Source: Acidimicrobiaceae bacterium
Lineage (GTDB): Bacteria > Actinomycetota > Acidimicrobiia > Acidimicrobiales > Ilumatobacteraceae
Assembly: GCA_003455715.1 (NCBI GenBank)
Contig: DMQJ01000439.1
Location: 1-14,327, forward strand
Direction of reading: 5' to 3'
Length of the DNA: 14,327 bases
How positions within the stretch are numbered: the first letter of the stretch is position 1; each line of letters begins with the position of its first letter. The position numbers and the translations under genes were made by a program. The notes beneath the pieces are model-generated. The model was given only the letters and a program-made list of their open reading frames with translations. It had not been told where the DNA came from and ran no database searches. Positions 7,102-13,221 of the stretch are shown here, piece by piece.

Positions 7102-7200
7102 CTCGCCGTTGAGACGATCCCTGGTGCGGTCGTTGCGGTCGCAACTGGCGCGCAGTTTCAGCCGGAAACACGCACAACTCAGCCCCAGAACGCGTTCTGA
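7102..7200 (+). pseudogene. possible relic C-terminus of a second DUF559-type gene
   Basis: Read on the plus strand, codons 7102-7158 give LAVETIPGAVVAVATGAQF. This lines up without gaps with RAIETWAPELLAHATGARI, residues 300-318 of the neighbouring nuclease gene on the other strand, sharing ET, A and ATGA and having conservative changes elsewhere. The frame then runs to TGA at 7198-7200, beyond the point where the intact gene stops. Upstream of about 7102 the similarity fades, so the body of the gene is missing. The match is short and rests on a manual alignment; its strength is that the codon frame and the DNA inverted repeat agree. Confidence 0.4.
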
Positions 7201-7225
7201 GAAGGATCAGACCCAGAAGCCCCAC
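7105..7225. repeat. right arm of long imperfect inverted repeat
   Basis: This arm is the inverted partner of 6057-6176. It carries TCAGCCCCAGAA (7179-7190) and TCAGACCCAGAA (7207-7218), again 28 bp apart, the reverse complements of the duplicated unit in the left arm, plus CGCAACTGGCGCGC at 7140-7153. It also contains a perfect 14-bp palindrome, CAGAACGCGTTCTG (7186-7199), whose counterpart in the left arm is the most diverged block. Its outer end runs into a second palindrome at 7219-7232. Confidence 0.75.
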
Positions 7226-7232
7226 GTGGGGC
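7219..7232. terminator. perfect palindrome after the ugpB stop, possible terminator
   Basis: GCCCCACGTGGGGC is a perfect 14-bp palindrome starting 6 bp beyond the stop of the binding-protein gene. As RNA it would fold into a five-pair GC stem with an ACGT loop, but no U-run follows, so it is at best a non-canonical terminator. Its CACGTG centre would also suit a dimeric regulator. The left arm has a weaker equivalent, ACCC-GGT-GGGT at 6052-6062. Confidence 0.3.
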
Positions 7233-7237
7233 GGGGG

Positions 7238-8743
7238 TCAGGAGTTGCGGGCGTTGTAGTCGGCGATGAGGTTGTTGGCCTGCTGCGCCGCCTCGTCAAG
7301 CGTGGTCTGCACGTCGGCGCCGTCGAGGATGGCCGCCACCGCGGTGGCCAGCACCGAGCGGATCTCACGCAACGGACCAACCACCGGCCCCGCCGACGTG
7401 AGCGCGTCGGGCGACGACTCCAACTGTTCCAACGCCACGGCGAAGCGAGCATCGGCCGCCACCGTGGAGGCGTACGGCTCCACGTCGAGCGCGTCGGAAC
7501 GGATGGGCACGTACCCCGTGCCGGCTGCCCACGTGCTCTGCGACTGGGCGCTCACCATGAACGTGATGAAGTCCCACGCGGCCGCGGCGCGCACGGGGTC
7601 GTCGTGGTCGACCATCCACAGCGATGCGCCACCGATGAGTGCGCCGGGAGCACCATCCGGGCCGGGCATCGGGCCCACACCCACGTCGTCGGCGTTGATG
7701 CCGGGGAACTGGCCGCTGCCGAGCACCTCCAGCACCGGCCCGAGCGAGGCCGAGGTGGCGATGGTCATAGCCGCAGGTTGCAGTTCGTCGGCCAGCTTCA
7801 GCAGGTTGTCGAACCCGGTGCCGCTGTTGTCGCCGACGTTGGCAGCCAGGCCATCCTGAATCATCTGCTGCAGGAACGTGAGCAACTCCACACCGGTGTC
7901 GTTGTTGTACAGCACCTGCGTGGCCCGGTTGGTGCGGCCGTTGTCGCCGTTGAGGTAGAACTCCTGCGCCTTGGCGAACCACTGCTCGACGTACCATCCA
8001 CCGCCCGAGTCGAACCCGCTCTCCAGCGCGATGCCGTAGGTGGCAGCGCCCGACTCGACGATCTGCTCGCTGAACGCCCGCAACTCCTCCAATGAGGTGG
8101 GCGGCGTGTTGGGGTCGAGGCCGGCAGCCTCGAACACGCGCTTGTTGTAGAACAGCACCGGGTTGGAGACGTTGAACGGCATCGACCACTGCACGCCCTG
8201 GGTCTCGTAGGCCGACAGTGCCGAGGTGAGGAACGGCGCAGTGTCGAAGCCGCTCGCATCGATGCACTTGCCCACCGGGATGACGCTCTCGGTGTCGATG
8301 ATGCTCTGCACGGTGTACTCGGGCAGTTGGATGAGGTCGGGGCGGTTGTCCTGGTTCGACTGCAGGTAGTTGTCGAACGTCTCCTCGTAGCTGCCGCTGA
8401 TGAGTTCCACCTTCACCGCCGACTGGCTGGCGTTGTAGTCGGCCACCAGCGCGTCCATCTGTTCGCCGAGCGCACCGGTCATGCCGTGCCACAACTCGAG
8501 CGACACGGTGCCCGAGGCATCGGCGAGGGCGTCGGTGGGGCAGTCGGGCAGCGTGTCGGGCGCCACCGTGGTGGTGGGCGCCAGCGTGGTGGACACACCC
8601 GAGTCGTCAGGGCCGACAGCCGTGGTGGGCGGGTTGGTGGCGCCGGTGTCGGTGATGCTGTCGCCACCACTGCAGGCCGCCAGCAGGGCGATGGCGGCAA
8701 ACCCGCCGACGAGCCGCATGCGGCGAGTACGTGCGGCGCGCAT
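7238..8743 (-). CDS. ugpB: ABC transporter substrate-binding lipoprotein, UgpB-like
   Basis: The 501-aa product is an extracellular solute-binding lipoprotein. Residues 1-24 form a lipoprotein signal peptide: basic start, hydrophobic core GGFAAIALL and lipobox L-A-A-C with C24 lipidated. A Thr/Pro-rich spacer (about 30-65) follows. The mature part opens with SLELWHGMTGALGEQMDALVADYN and has GGASLWM (371-377) and GTGYVPI (408-414), patterns I recognise from E. coli UgpB, which binds sn-glycerol-3-phosphate and its diesters. The ending (LREIRSVLATAV...LDEAAQQANNLIADYN) also follows UgpB. Two extra cysteines (C68, C160) may form a disulfide. The ATG at 8743 overlaps the permease stop as TGATG; M9 is a later alternative start. 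It is the last gene of the importer operon. Substrate assignment is by similarity only. Confidence 0.86.
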   Translation of the reverse strand: MRAARTRRMRLVGGFAAIALLAACSGGDSITDTGATNPPTTAVGPDDSGVSTTLAPTTTVAPDTLPDCPTDALADASGTVSLELWHGMTGALGEQMDALVADYNASQSAVKVELISGSYEETFDNYLQSNQDNRPDLIQLPEYTVQSIIDTESVIPVGKCIDASGFDTAPFLTSALSAYETQGVQWSMPFNVSNPVLFYNKRVFEAAGLDPNTPPTSLEELRAFSEQIVESGAATYGIALESGFDSGGGWYVEQWFAKAQEFYLNGDNGRTNRATQVLYNNDTGVELLTFLQQMIQDGLAANVGDNSGTGFDNLLKLADELQPAAMTIATSASLGPVLEVLGSGQFPGINADDVGVGPMPGPDGAPGALIGGASLWMVDHDDPVRAAAAWDFITFMVSAQSQSTWAAGTGYVPIRSDALDVEPYASTVAADARFAVALEQLESSPDALTSAGPVVGPLREIRSVLATAVAAILDGADVQTTLDEAAQQANNLIADYNARNS

Positions 8744-9576
8744 CAGCCCTTCACCGCCCCGGCAGTGAGGCCCCGCACCAGTTGGCGCTGGAACACGACG
8801 AGCATGGCGAAGATGGGGAGTGAGGCAATCACGAGCCCTCCTGTCACAAGGTTGAATCGGTTGATCTGCGCGCCCGACAGGCCTTCGAGCGCAATCTGGA
8901 TGGTGCGATGGTCGCGGTCTTTGATGATCTGCGATGGCCACAGGTAGGCGTTCCACGTACCGAGGAACGTGAACAGCCCGAGCGCACCGAGTGTGGGACG
9001 GCTGAGCGGTGCGGCGACCTCCCACAGGAACCGCATGTTGCCCACGCCATCGAGCGACGCGGCCTCGCGCAACTCCTTGGGCAACTGCAGGAACATCTGC
9101 CGCAGCAGCAGCATGCCGAAGGTCGAGGCGAGCGACGGGATGATGAGCCCCTGGTAGCTGTTGAGCCAACCCCACGACTCCACGGTGCGCCGGTTGACCA
9201 CCACCGTCACCTCGGCGGGCACGAGCATGGTGGCCACGAAGGCGACGAACACCACACCCTTGCCCGGGAACTGCAGGAACGAGAAGGCGAACGCGCTGAG
9301 CAGGCTGACGAGCATGACGCAGATGGTGACCACCACGGCCACGACCACGCTGTTGAACAGCGCCCGCCCGAGTTCACCCTCGGTCCAGGCTGCCCGCACC
9401 GTGTCGAGGGTGAGGTTGGTGGGCAACAGCGACTCGGGATGATTGAGCGCATCGGGGCCGCTCTTGAAGGCCTGCATGAGCACCGCCCAGATGGGGAACA
9501 GCACCACCGCCGACACCAGCGCAAGCAGCGAGTAGCGACCCACTCTGCGCAGGCCGTGGGGCACGTCAGCGCGCAT
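8743..9576 (-). CDS. ugpE: ABC transporter permease, UgpE/MalG-like
   Basis: The 277-aa inner-membrane permease belongs to the carbohydrate-uptake (CUT1) class. Hydrophobic segments lie near residues 14-36, 74-100, 107-125, 143-160, 194-213 and 248-268, giving six helices. The EAA loop that docks on the ATPase is REAASLDGVGNMRFLWEVAAPLSRP (about 170-193); the form 'DG.G..RFLW....PL.RP' is close to UgpE. A WNAYLWP segment (208-214) also fits. The ATG at 9576 overlaps the end of the upstream permease by 11 bp, and the stop overlaps the binding-protein start. It would pair with the UgpA-like permease to form the channel. Confidence 0.87.
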   Translation of the reverse strand: MRADVPHGLRRVGRYSLLALVSAVVLFPIWAVLMQAFKSGPDALNHPESLLPTNLTLDTVRAAWTEGELGRALFNSVVVAVVVTICVMLVSLLSAFAFSFLQFPGKGVVFVAFVATMLVPAEVTVVVNRRTVESWGWLNSYQGLIIPSLASTFGMLLLRQMFLQLPKELREAASLDGVGNMRFLWEVAAPLSRPTLGALGLFTFLGTWNAYLWPSQIIKDRDHRTIQIALEGLSGAQINRFNLVTGGLVIASLPIFAMLVVFQRQLVRGLTAGAVKG

Positions 9577-10462
9577 ACTGCACCCGCTTCTCGAAGCCCC
9601 GGTACTGCACGACTGCGAACACCAGGCTCACCAGGAACAGCAGCACCGCGGCTGCCGACTTCAGGCCGAGGTTGTTGCGGATGAGTGAGTTCTCGCCGTA
9701 GATGAGGTATGGGATGGTGGTGGTGCTCTTCTCCGGGTTGGGGCCACCTTGGGTGAGCAGAGCGATTTCGCCGTAGGCCTGCAGCGCCCGAGTGGTGAGC
9801 ACGACCACGATGAACAGCAGCGACGGGGTGAGCATGGGCAGGGTGACGTTGGTGAACCGGCGCCAACTGCTGGCCCCGTCGACGTAGGCGCTTTCGTACA
9901 GGTCGCGCGGGATGCTCTGCAGACCTGCCGTGACGACGATGAAGGTGAACCCGAGGTTGGCCCACACGCTGCTGAGCGCCACGGCCGGCAACGCAGTACC
10001 GGGGTCGCGGAGCAGCCCGGGATTCTTCAGCGATGGGATCCACCCGCTGAACAGGTCGCTGAGCACACCGATCTCGGGCTGCAACAGCACCACCCACACC
10101 AGGCTGGCGACGGCCACGCTGGTGGCCACGGTGCTGCTGAACACGGTGCGGAAGAAGCCGATGCCGCGCAGGTGTTTGTCGGCCAGCACGGCGAGGCCGA
10201 CACCGAGGATGAGACCAGTCGGCACGGTCATCAGCGCCAACTTCAGCGACACCGCCAACGCGTCCTGGAACTCGCGGCTGCTCCACACGTTGCTGTACTG
10301 CTGCCAGCCCACATCGGTGCAGCGGGTGCCCGTGGAGTCGCACGACTTGGTGCCGTTGATGAACGCCTTCACCAGCGGGTACACGGTCCACACCGCGAGC
10401 AGCAGCATCGACGGCAGCAGCATCGCCACCGCCCCCGGCACGTCGCGCAGGCGGCGCTTCAC
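9566..10462 (-). CDS. ugpA: ABC transporter permease, UgpA/MalF-like
   Basis: The 298-aa permease is the MalF-type partner of the importer. Six hydrophobic stretches are visible, near residues 10-33, 70-95, 104-128, 158-180, 212-232 and 268-288. The EAA loop is YESAYVDGASSWRRFTNVTLPMLTPS (about 189-214), followed by the LLTQGGP motif (235-241) typical of this class. NPGLLRDPGTALPAVALSSVWANLGF resembles the UgpA NP.LL region. The first external loop is lengthened and carries two cysteines, C41 and C48, that could form a small disulfide loop. Translation starts at GTG 10462, overlapping the ATPase stop as GTGA, and the gene ends 11 bp inside ugpE. Confidence 0.87.
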   Translation of the reverse strand: MKRRLRDVPGAVAMLLPSMLLLAVWTVYPLVKAFINGTKSCDSTGTRCTDVGWQQYSNVWSSREFQDALAVSLKLALMTVPTGLILGVGLAVLADKHLRGIGFFRTVFSSTVATSVAVASLVWVVLLQPEIGVLSDLFSGWIPSLKNPGLLRDPGTALPAVALSSVWANLGFTFIVVTAGLQSIPRDLYESAYVDGASSWRRFTNVTLPMLTPSLLFIVVVLTTRALQAYGEIALLTQGGPNPEKSTTTIPYLIYGENSLIRNNLGLKSAAAVLLFLVSLVFAVVQYRGFEKRVQYAR

Positions 10463-11472
10463 GGCAACCGCACCCCGGTGGCGGCATCGAAGCGGTGGAG
10501 GAAGCGTTCGTCGGCGGTGAAGCGCACCACGTCGCCAACACCGGGCACCTGGTCGTGTGGGGCGATGCGAGCGGTGAGGTGCAGCCCGCCGTCGCCCTCC
10601 GCCAGCAGCAGTACTTCGTGCCCGAGGTGTTCGAGTTGGCGGACGGACCCGGTGATAGTGCCGCTGGGATCGACTCGTAGGTGTTCGGGTCGCACCCCGA
10701 TTTGCACGTCGGAGGCGCCGATCATTCCCGGCGGCAGCAGGTTCATGGGCGGCGTACCGATGAACTGGGCGACGAAGGTGGAGGCCGGCGCGTCGTACAC
10801 CTCCTGCGGGCTGCCCACCTGCTCGATGCGACCCTTGTTGATGACGGCGACGCGCGTGCCCATGGTCATCGCTTCCACCTGGTCGTGGGTGACGTAGATG
10901 AACGTGCTGTTGAGGCGGCGATGGAGGTCGACCAGCTCGGCGCGGGTGTCGCCGCGCAGCTTGGCGTCGAGGTTGGAGAGCGGTTCGTCCATGAGGAACA
11001 CCGCCGGGCGGCGAACGATGGCCCGAGCCAGTGCCACACGTTGGCGTTGGCCACCGCTGAGCTGACCCGGCTTGCGGCGCAGGTAGTCGGTGAGGCCGAG
11101 CACCTCGGCAGCCCGCTCGGCCTCCTTCGCCCTCTCGGCTTTGCTCACCCCGCGCACCTTCAGCGGGAACTCGATGTTCCGCTGCACCGTCTTGTGCGGG
11201 TACAGCGCGTAGCTCTGGAACACCATGGCGACGTCGCGCAGCTTGGGTTCCACGTCGTTCACCCGCAGCCCATCGATGAGCAGGTCGCCCGAGGTGGGGT
11301 CTTCGAGGCCGGCCACCATGCGCAGCAGCGTGCTCTTTCCACAGCCCGACGGCCCGAGCAGGATCATGAATTCGTGATCGTCGATGGTGAGGCTGACGTC
11401 GTCGACCGCAGTGGTCGCGTCCGCCCCCTCGCCGAACACCTTGGAGATGTGCTCCAGCTGGACCTGTGCCAC
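10459..11472 (-). CDS. ugpC: ABC transporter ATP-binding protein, UgpC/MsmK/MalK-like
   Basis: The 337-aa ATPase powers the importer. Walker A GPSGCGKST lies at 40-48, Q-loop Q86 in VFQSYALYPH, signature LSGGQ at 138-142, Walker B FLMDEP with E163, D-loop SNLDA and switch H196 in THDQ. The regulatory extension that marks MalK/UgpC-type sugar ATPases follows: FIGTPPMNLLP (237-247) and GVRPEHL (259-265), a TOBE/OB region. Such ATPases can serve several CUT1 importers. The start is GTG at 11472, because ATG GCG immediately upstream runs into TAG. It is the first gene of the operon, preceded by a TAGGGT box six bases from the start codon. It diverges from the DksA-like gene, 75 bp away. Confidence 0.92.
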   Translation of the reverse strand: MAQVQLEHISKVFGEGADATTAVDDVSLTIDDHEFMILLGPSGCGKSTLLRMVAGLEDPTSGDLLIDGLRVNDVEPKLRDVAMVFQSYALYPHKTVQRNIEFPLKVRGVSKAERAKEAERAAEVLGLTDYLRRKPGQLSGGQRQRVALARAIVRRPAVFLMDEPLSNLDAKLRGDTRAELVDLHRRLNSTFIYVTHDQVEAMTMGTRVAVINKGRIEQVGSPQEVYDAPASTFVAQFIGTPPMNLLPPGMIGASDVQIGVRPEHLRVDPSGTITGSVRQLEHLGHEVLLLAEGDGGLHLTARIAPHDQVPGVGDVVRFTADERFLHRFDAATGVRLP

Positions 11473-11478
11473 GGGCGA

Positions 11479-11484
11479 ACCCTA
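11479..11484 (-). promoter_or_regulatory. candidate leaderless promoter -10 box for the ugp-like operon
   Basis: On the minus strand TAGGGT (TANNNT) is followed by six bases and then the GTG of the ATPase gene, the spacing expected if transcription begins at the start codon. AGGG could alternatively act as a weak ribosome binding site on a longer transcript. No -35 hexamer is clear. Confidence 0.35.
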
Positions 11485-11534
11485 CGCCATCGAGTCGCCT
11501 CCGGCACAGGGACGAATGGACCTACTGCCATCGG

Positions 11535-11540
11535 TAACCT
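11535..11540 (+). promoter_or_regulatory. candidate leaderless promoter -10 box for the DksA-like/ABC1 unit
   Basis: TAACCT (TANNNT) is followed by seven bases and then the ATG at 11548. No Shine-Dalgarno lies in this short space, which supports a leaderless message. With the TAGGGT box on the other strand, the 75-bp region 11473-11547 looks like a compact divergent promoter. Confidence 0.35.
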
Positions 11541-11547
11541 CGTGTTC

Positions 11548-11781
11548 ATGCCCGAGTCGCCGGACCTACCCGAAGCCAGTTCTCCTGAGGCCAACGCACC
11601 CGACGCCCAGGCATCCGCCCCGCTCGACCTCGACGCCATCGAGCGCGACCTGGCCGGTGTGGAGGTTGCGCTGGCTCGCCTCGACGCGGGCACCTACTGG
11701 ACCGATGAGGTCACCGGCGACCCCCTCTCGGCCGATCTTCTCGCCACGTCACCCACGGCTCGGCGCGCCACGCAGGGGTGA
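11548..11781 (+). CDS. small DksA/TraR-tail-like protein without zinc cysteines
   Basis: The 77-aa protein has a Pro/Ala/acidic N-terminus (1-27) and a conserved-looking C-terminal half: LDLDAIERDLAGVEVALARLDAGTYWTDEVTGDPLSADLLATSPTAR. This follows the pattern at the end of DksA/TraR-type RNA-polymerase-binding proteins (IE.AL.R...GTYG.CE.CG..I...RL...P.A..C), but every zinc-binding cysteine is replaced: the CE.CG position reads TDEVTG. It has no cysteine at all. Whether it still touches RNA polymerase is unknown. The ATG at 11548 is chosen from the upstream TAACCT box, and the stop overlaps the ABC1 gene start by 4 bp (GTGA), linking the two genes. The family call is from pattern recognition only. 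Confidence 0.6.
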   Translation: MPESPDLPEASSPEANAPDAQASAPLDLDAIERDLAGVEVALARLDAGTYWTDEVTGDPLSADLLATSPTARRATQG

Positions 11782-13148
11782 ACCCGCGGCTCGTTCGTCT
11801 ACGCCGCACCGCACGCGTCTGGCGGCTGACGGCCCGTAACGGCGCTCGCTTCGTGGCCCACCGGGTCCGTCGGCTCGCCACCCGAGGTCACGAGCAGAAG
11901 GCCGCCCTCGACGACCGGTTCGCGTTGCGCACGTCCGAAGACGTGGCGCGCGAACTCGGCAACATGAAGGGCGCGCTGATGAAGTTCGGCCAGCTGCTGA
12001 GCTTCATCATGGAGGCCCTGCCCGACGACGCCCAGCAGGCCCTGTCGGTGCTGCAGAGCGACGCCCCGCCCATGAGTCCGGAGGCCGCCGAGGGAGTGGT
12101 CAAGGCCGAGTTCGGGTCGCCCCCGCAGCGCCTCTTCCTCGACTGGCAGCGCACCCCGGTGGCAGCCGCCAGCGTGGGCCAGGTGCACCGGGCGGTCACG
12201 CGAGACGGGCGTGACGTGGCGGTGAAGGTGCAGTACCCCGGTGTGGGTGACGCCATCGAGGCCGACCTCGCCAACGCCGAGGGCCTGTACCGGCTGGTGG
12301 GAGCATTTGCGTTGAAGGGTCTCGACACGAAGGCGCTGGTCGACGAACTGCGCGGCCGGATGCGCGAAGAACTCGACTACCGGCGCGAGGCAGCCAACCT
12401 GCGCGAGTTCGCCGACGCGTTCCGCGAGCATCCGTTCGTGCACCTGCCCACGGTCGACACCGCCCTGTCGGGGCATCGGGTGCTCACCACCGAGTGGGTG
12501 GAGGGCATCGGCTTCACCGAGTTCGCGGCGCAGGCCTCCCCCGAGGCCCGGCGAATCGCGGGCGAGACGATCTGGCGGTTCGCCCAGCACGCGGTGCTGC
12601 GCCACGGCGCGTTCAACGGCGACCCGCACCCGGGCAACTACCGCTTCCGCCTCGACGGCACCGTCACCTTCCTCGACTTCGGGTTGGTGAAGCGGTGGGC
12701 ACCCGGCGAGTGGGCCACGCTGCAGCCGAGCCTGGAGGCCATCGTCGTGCACCGCGACCCCGAGCGACTCGTGGCGGCGATGGAAGCCGTCGGGTTCCTG
12801 CAACCTGGTCACGGCCTGGCTCCGCAGGCGGTGTACGACTACGTGAGCACCCCCTACACGCCGTACCTCACCGATTCGTTCGCGTTCACCCGCACCTTCC
12901 TGAAGGACGCGATGGGCACCATCATCGACGTGAAGGGCCCCCACGCCGAGGTGATTGAACGACTCAACATGCCCGCCAGCTTCGTCATCCTCGACCGGGT
13001 GGTGTGGGGAGTCAGCGCGATCCTGGGCAAGCTCGAGGTGGAAGCACCCTGGCGGGCGATGCTTTTGGAGTACCTCAACGATGCTCCCCCGGCCACTCCC
13101 CTCGGAGACGACGAACTCGCCTGGCGCCACCGGCACCCGCACCCCTGA
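11778..13148 (+). CDS. ABC1/UbiB/COQ8-family atypical kinase
   Basis: The 456-aa protein belongs to the ABC1 (ADCK, UbiB, COQ8) family of protein-kinase-like ATPases, which support isoprenoid-quinone and lipid metabolism. Signatures in order: the KxGQ motif in MKFGQ (K69-Q72), the Ala-rich loop AAASVGQVHRA (129-139) that replaces the usual Gly-rich loop, VAVKVQYPG with lysine K150, EELDYRREAANLREF (197-211), the catalytic-loop motif GDPHPGNY (281-288) and metal-binding LDFG (299-302). No C-terminal membrane helix is evident. The GTG at 11778 overlaps the DksA-like stop. Its target here is unknown; actinobacteria use menaquinone, so a quinone or membrane-lipid role is a reasonable inference. 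Confidence 0.9.
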   Translation: MNPRLVRLRRTARVWRLTARNGARFVAHRVRRLATRGHEQKAALDDRFALRTSEDVARELGNMKGALMKFGQLLSFIMEALPDDAQQALSVLQSDAPPMSPEAAEGVVKAEFGSPPQRLFLDWQRTPVAAASVGQVHRAVTRDGRDVAVKVQYPGVGDAIEADLANAEGLYRLVGAFALKGLDTKALVDELRGRMREELDYRREAANLREFADAFREHPFVHLPTVDTALSGHRVLTTEWVEGIGFTEFAAQASPEARRIAGETIWRFAQHAVLRHGAFNGDPHPGNYRFRLDGTVTFLDFGLVKRWAPGEWATLQPSLEAIVVHRDPERLVAAMEAVGFLQPGHGLAPQAVYDYVSTPYTPYLTDSFAFTRTFLKDAMGTIIDVKGPHAEVIERLNMPASFVILDRVVWGVSAILGKLEVEAPWRAMLLEYLNDAPPATPLGDDELAWRHRHPHP

Positions 13149-13179
13149 CCCTCCAACGAACGCTCCGGGCCGCGGGGCG

Positions 13180-13187
13180 GATAATGT
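13180..13187 (+). promoter_or_regulatory. candidate promoter -10 region for the ferritin-like pair
   Basis: GATAATGT contains GATAAT, one base from TATAAT, and also TAATGT (TANNNT). It stands out in very GC-rich surroundings 32 bp after the ABC1 stop. The next gene starts at 13222, leaving room for a leader of about 28 bases that includes a strong Shine-Dalgarno. No clear -35 element is visible 17 bp upstream. Confidence 0.4.
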
Positions 13188-13209
13188 CGGCGCACACATC
13201 GTGTCCGTA

Positions 13210-13216
13210 GAGGGGG
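13210..13216 (+). promoter_or_regulatory. strong ribosome binding site deciding the start at 13222
   Basis: GAGGGGG is followed by five bases (AACTC) and the GTG at 13222. It selects that codon over the in-frame GTG at 13201, which has no comparable site upstream. Confidence 0.6.
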
Positions 13217-13221
13217 AACTC

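Larger units (their letters stand above)
6057..7225. mobile_element. candidate cassette: AbiEi/DUF559 gene between inverted repeats
   Basis: A single nuclease-fold gene lies between two inverted arms of 120-121 bp, inserted between the stop of the ugp-like operon and the promoter of the cyclophilin unit. The arms are collinear apart from a 1-bp gap. No transposase, integrase or clear target-site duplication is visible. The structure may be an element moved in trans or by its own nuclease, or the remnant of two head-to-head paralogues; the protein-level similarity within the arms favours the second. The mobile-element label is therefore tentative. Confidence 0.3.

Noticed and set aside
8744..9175. 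Upstream extension of the binding-protein frame
   Set aside because: The lipoprotein signal peptide begins at 8743 and the extension overlaps the UgpE-like permease in another frame.
12955..13221. Upstream extension of the first ferritin-like gene, or a start at GTG 13201
   Set aside because: The extension overlaps the ABC1 coding region, and only the GTG at 13222 has a well-placed GAGGGGG.
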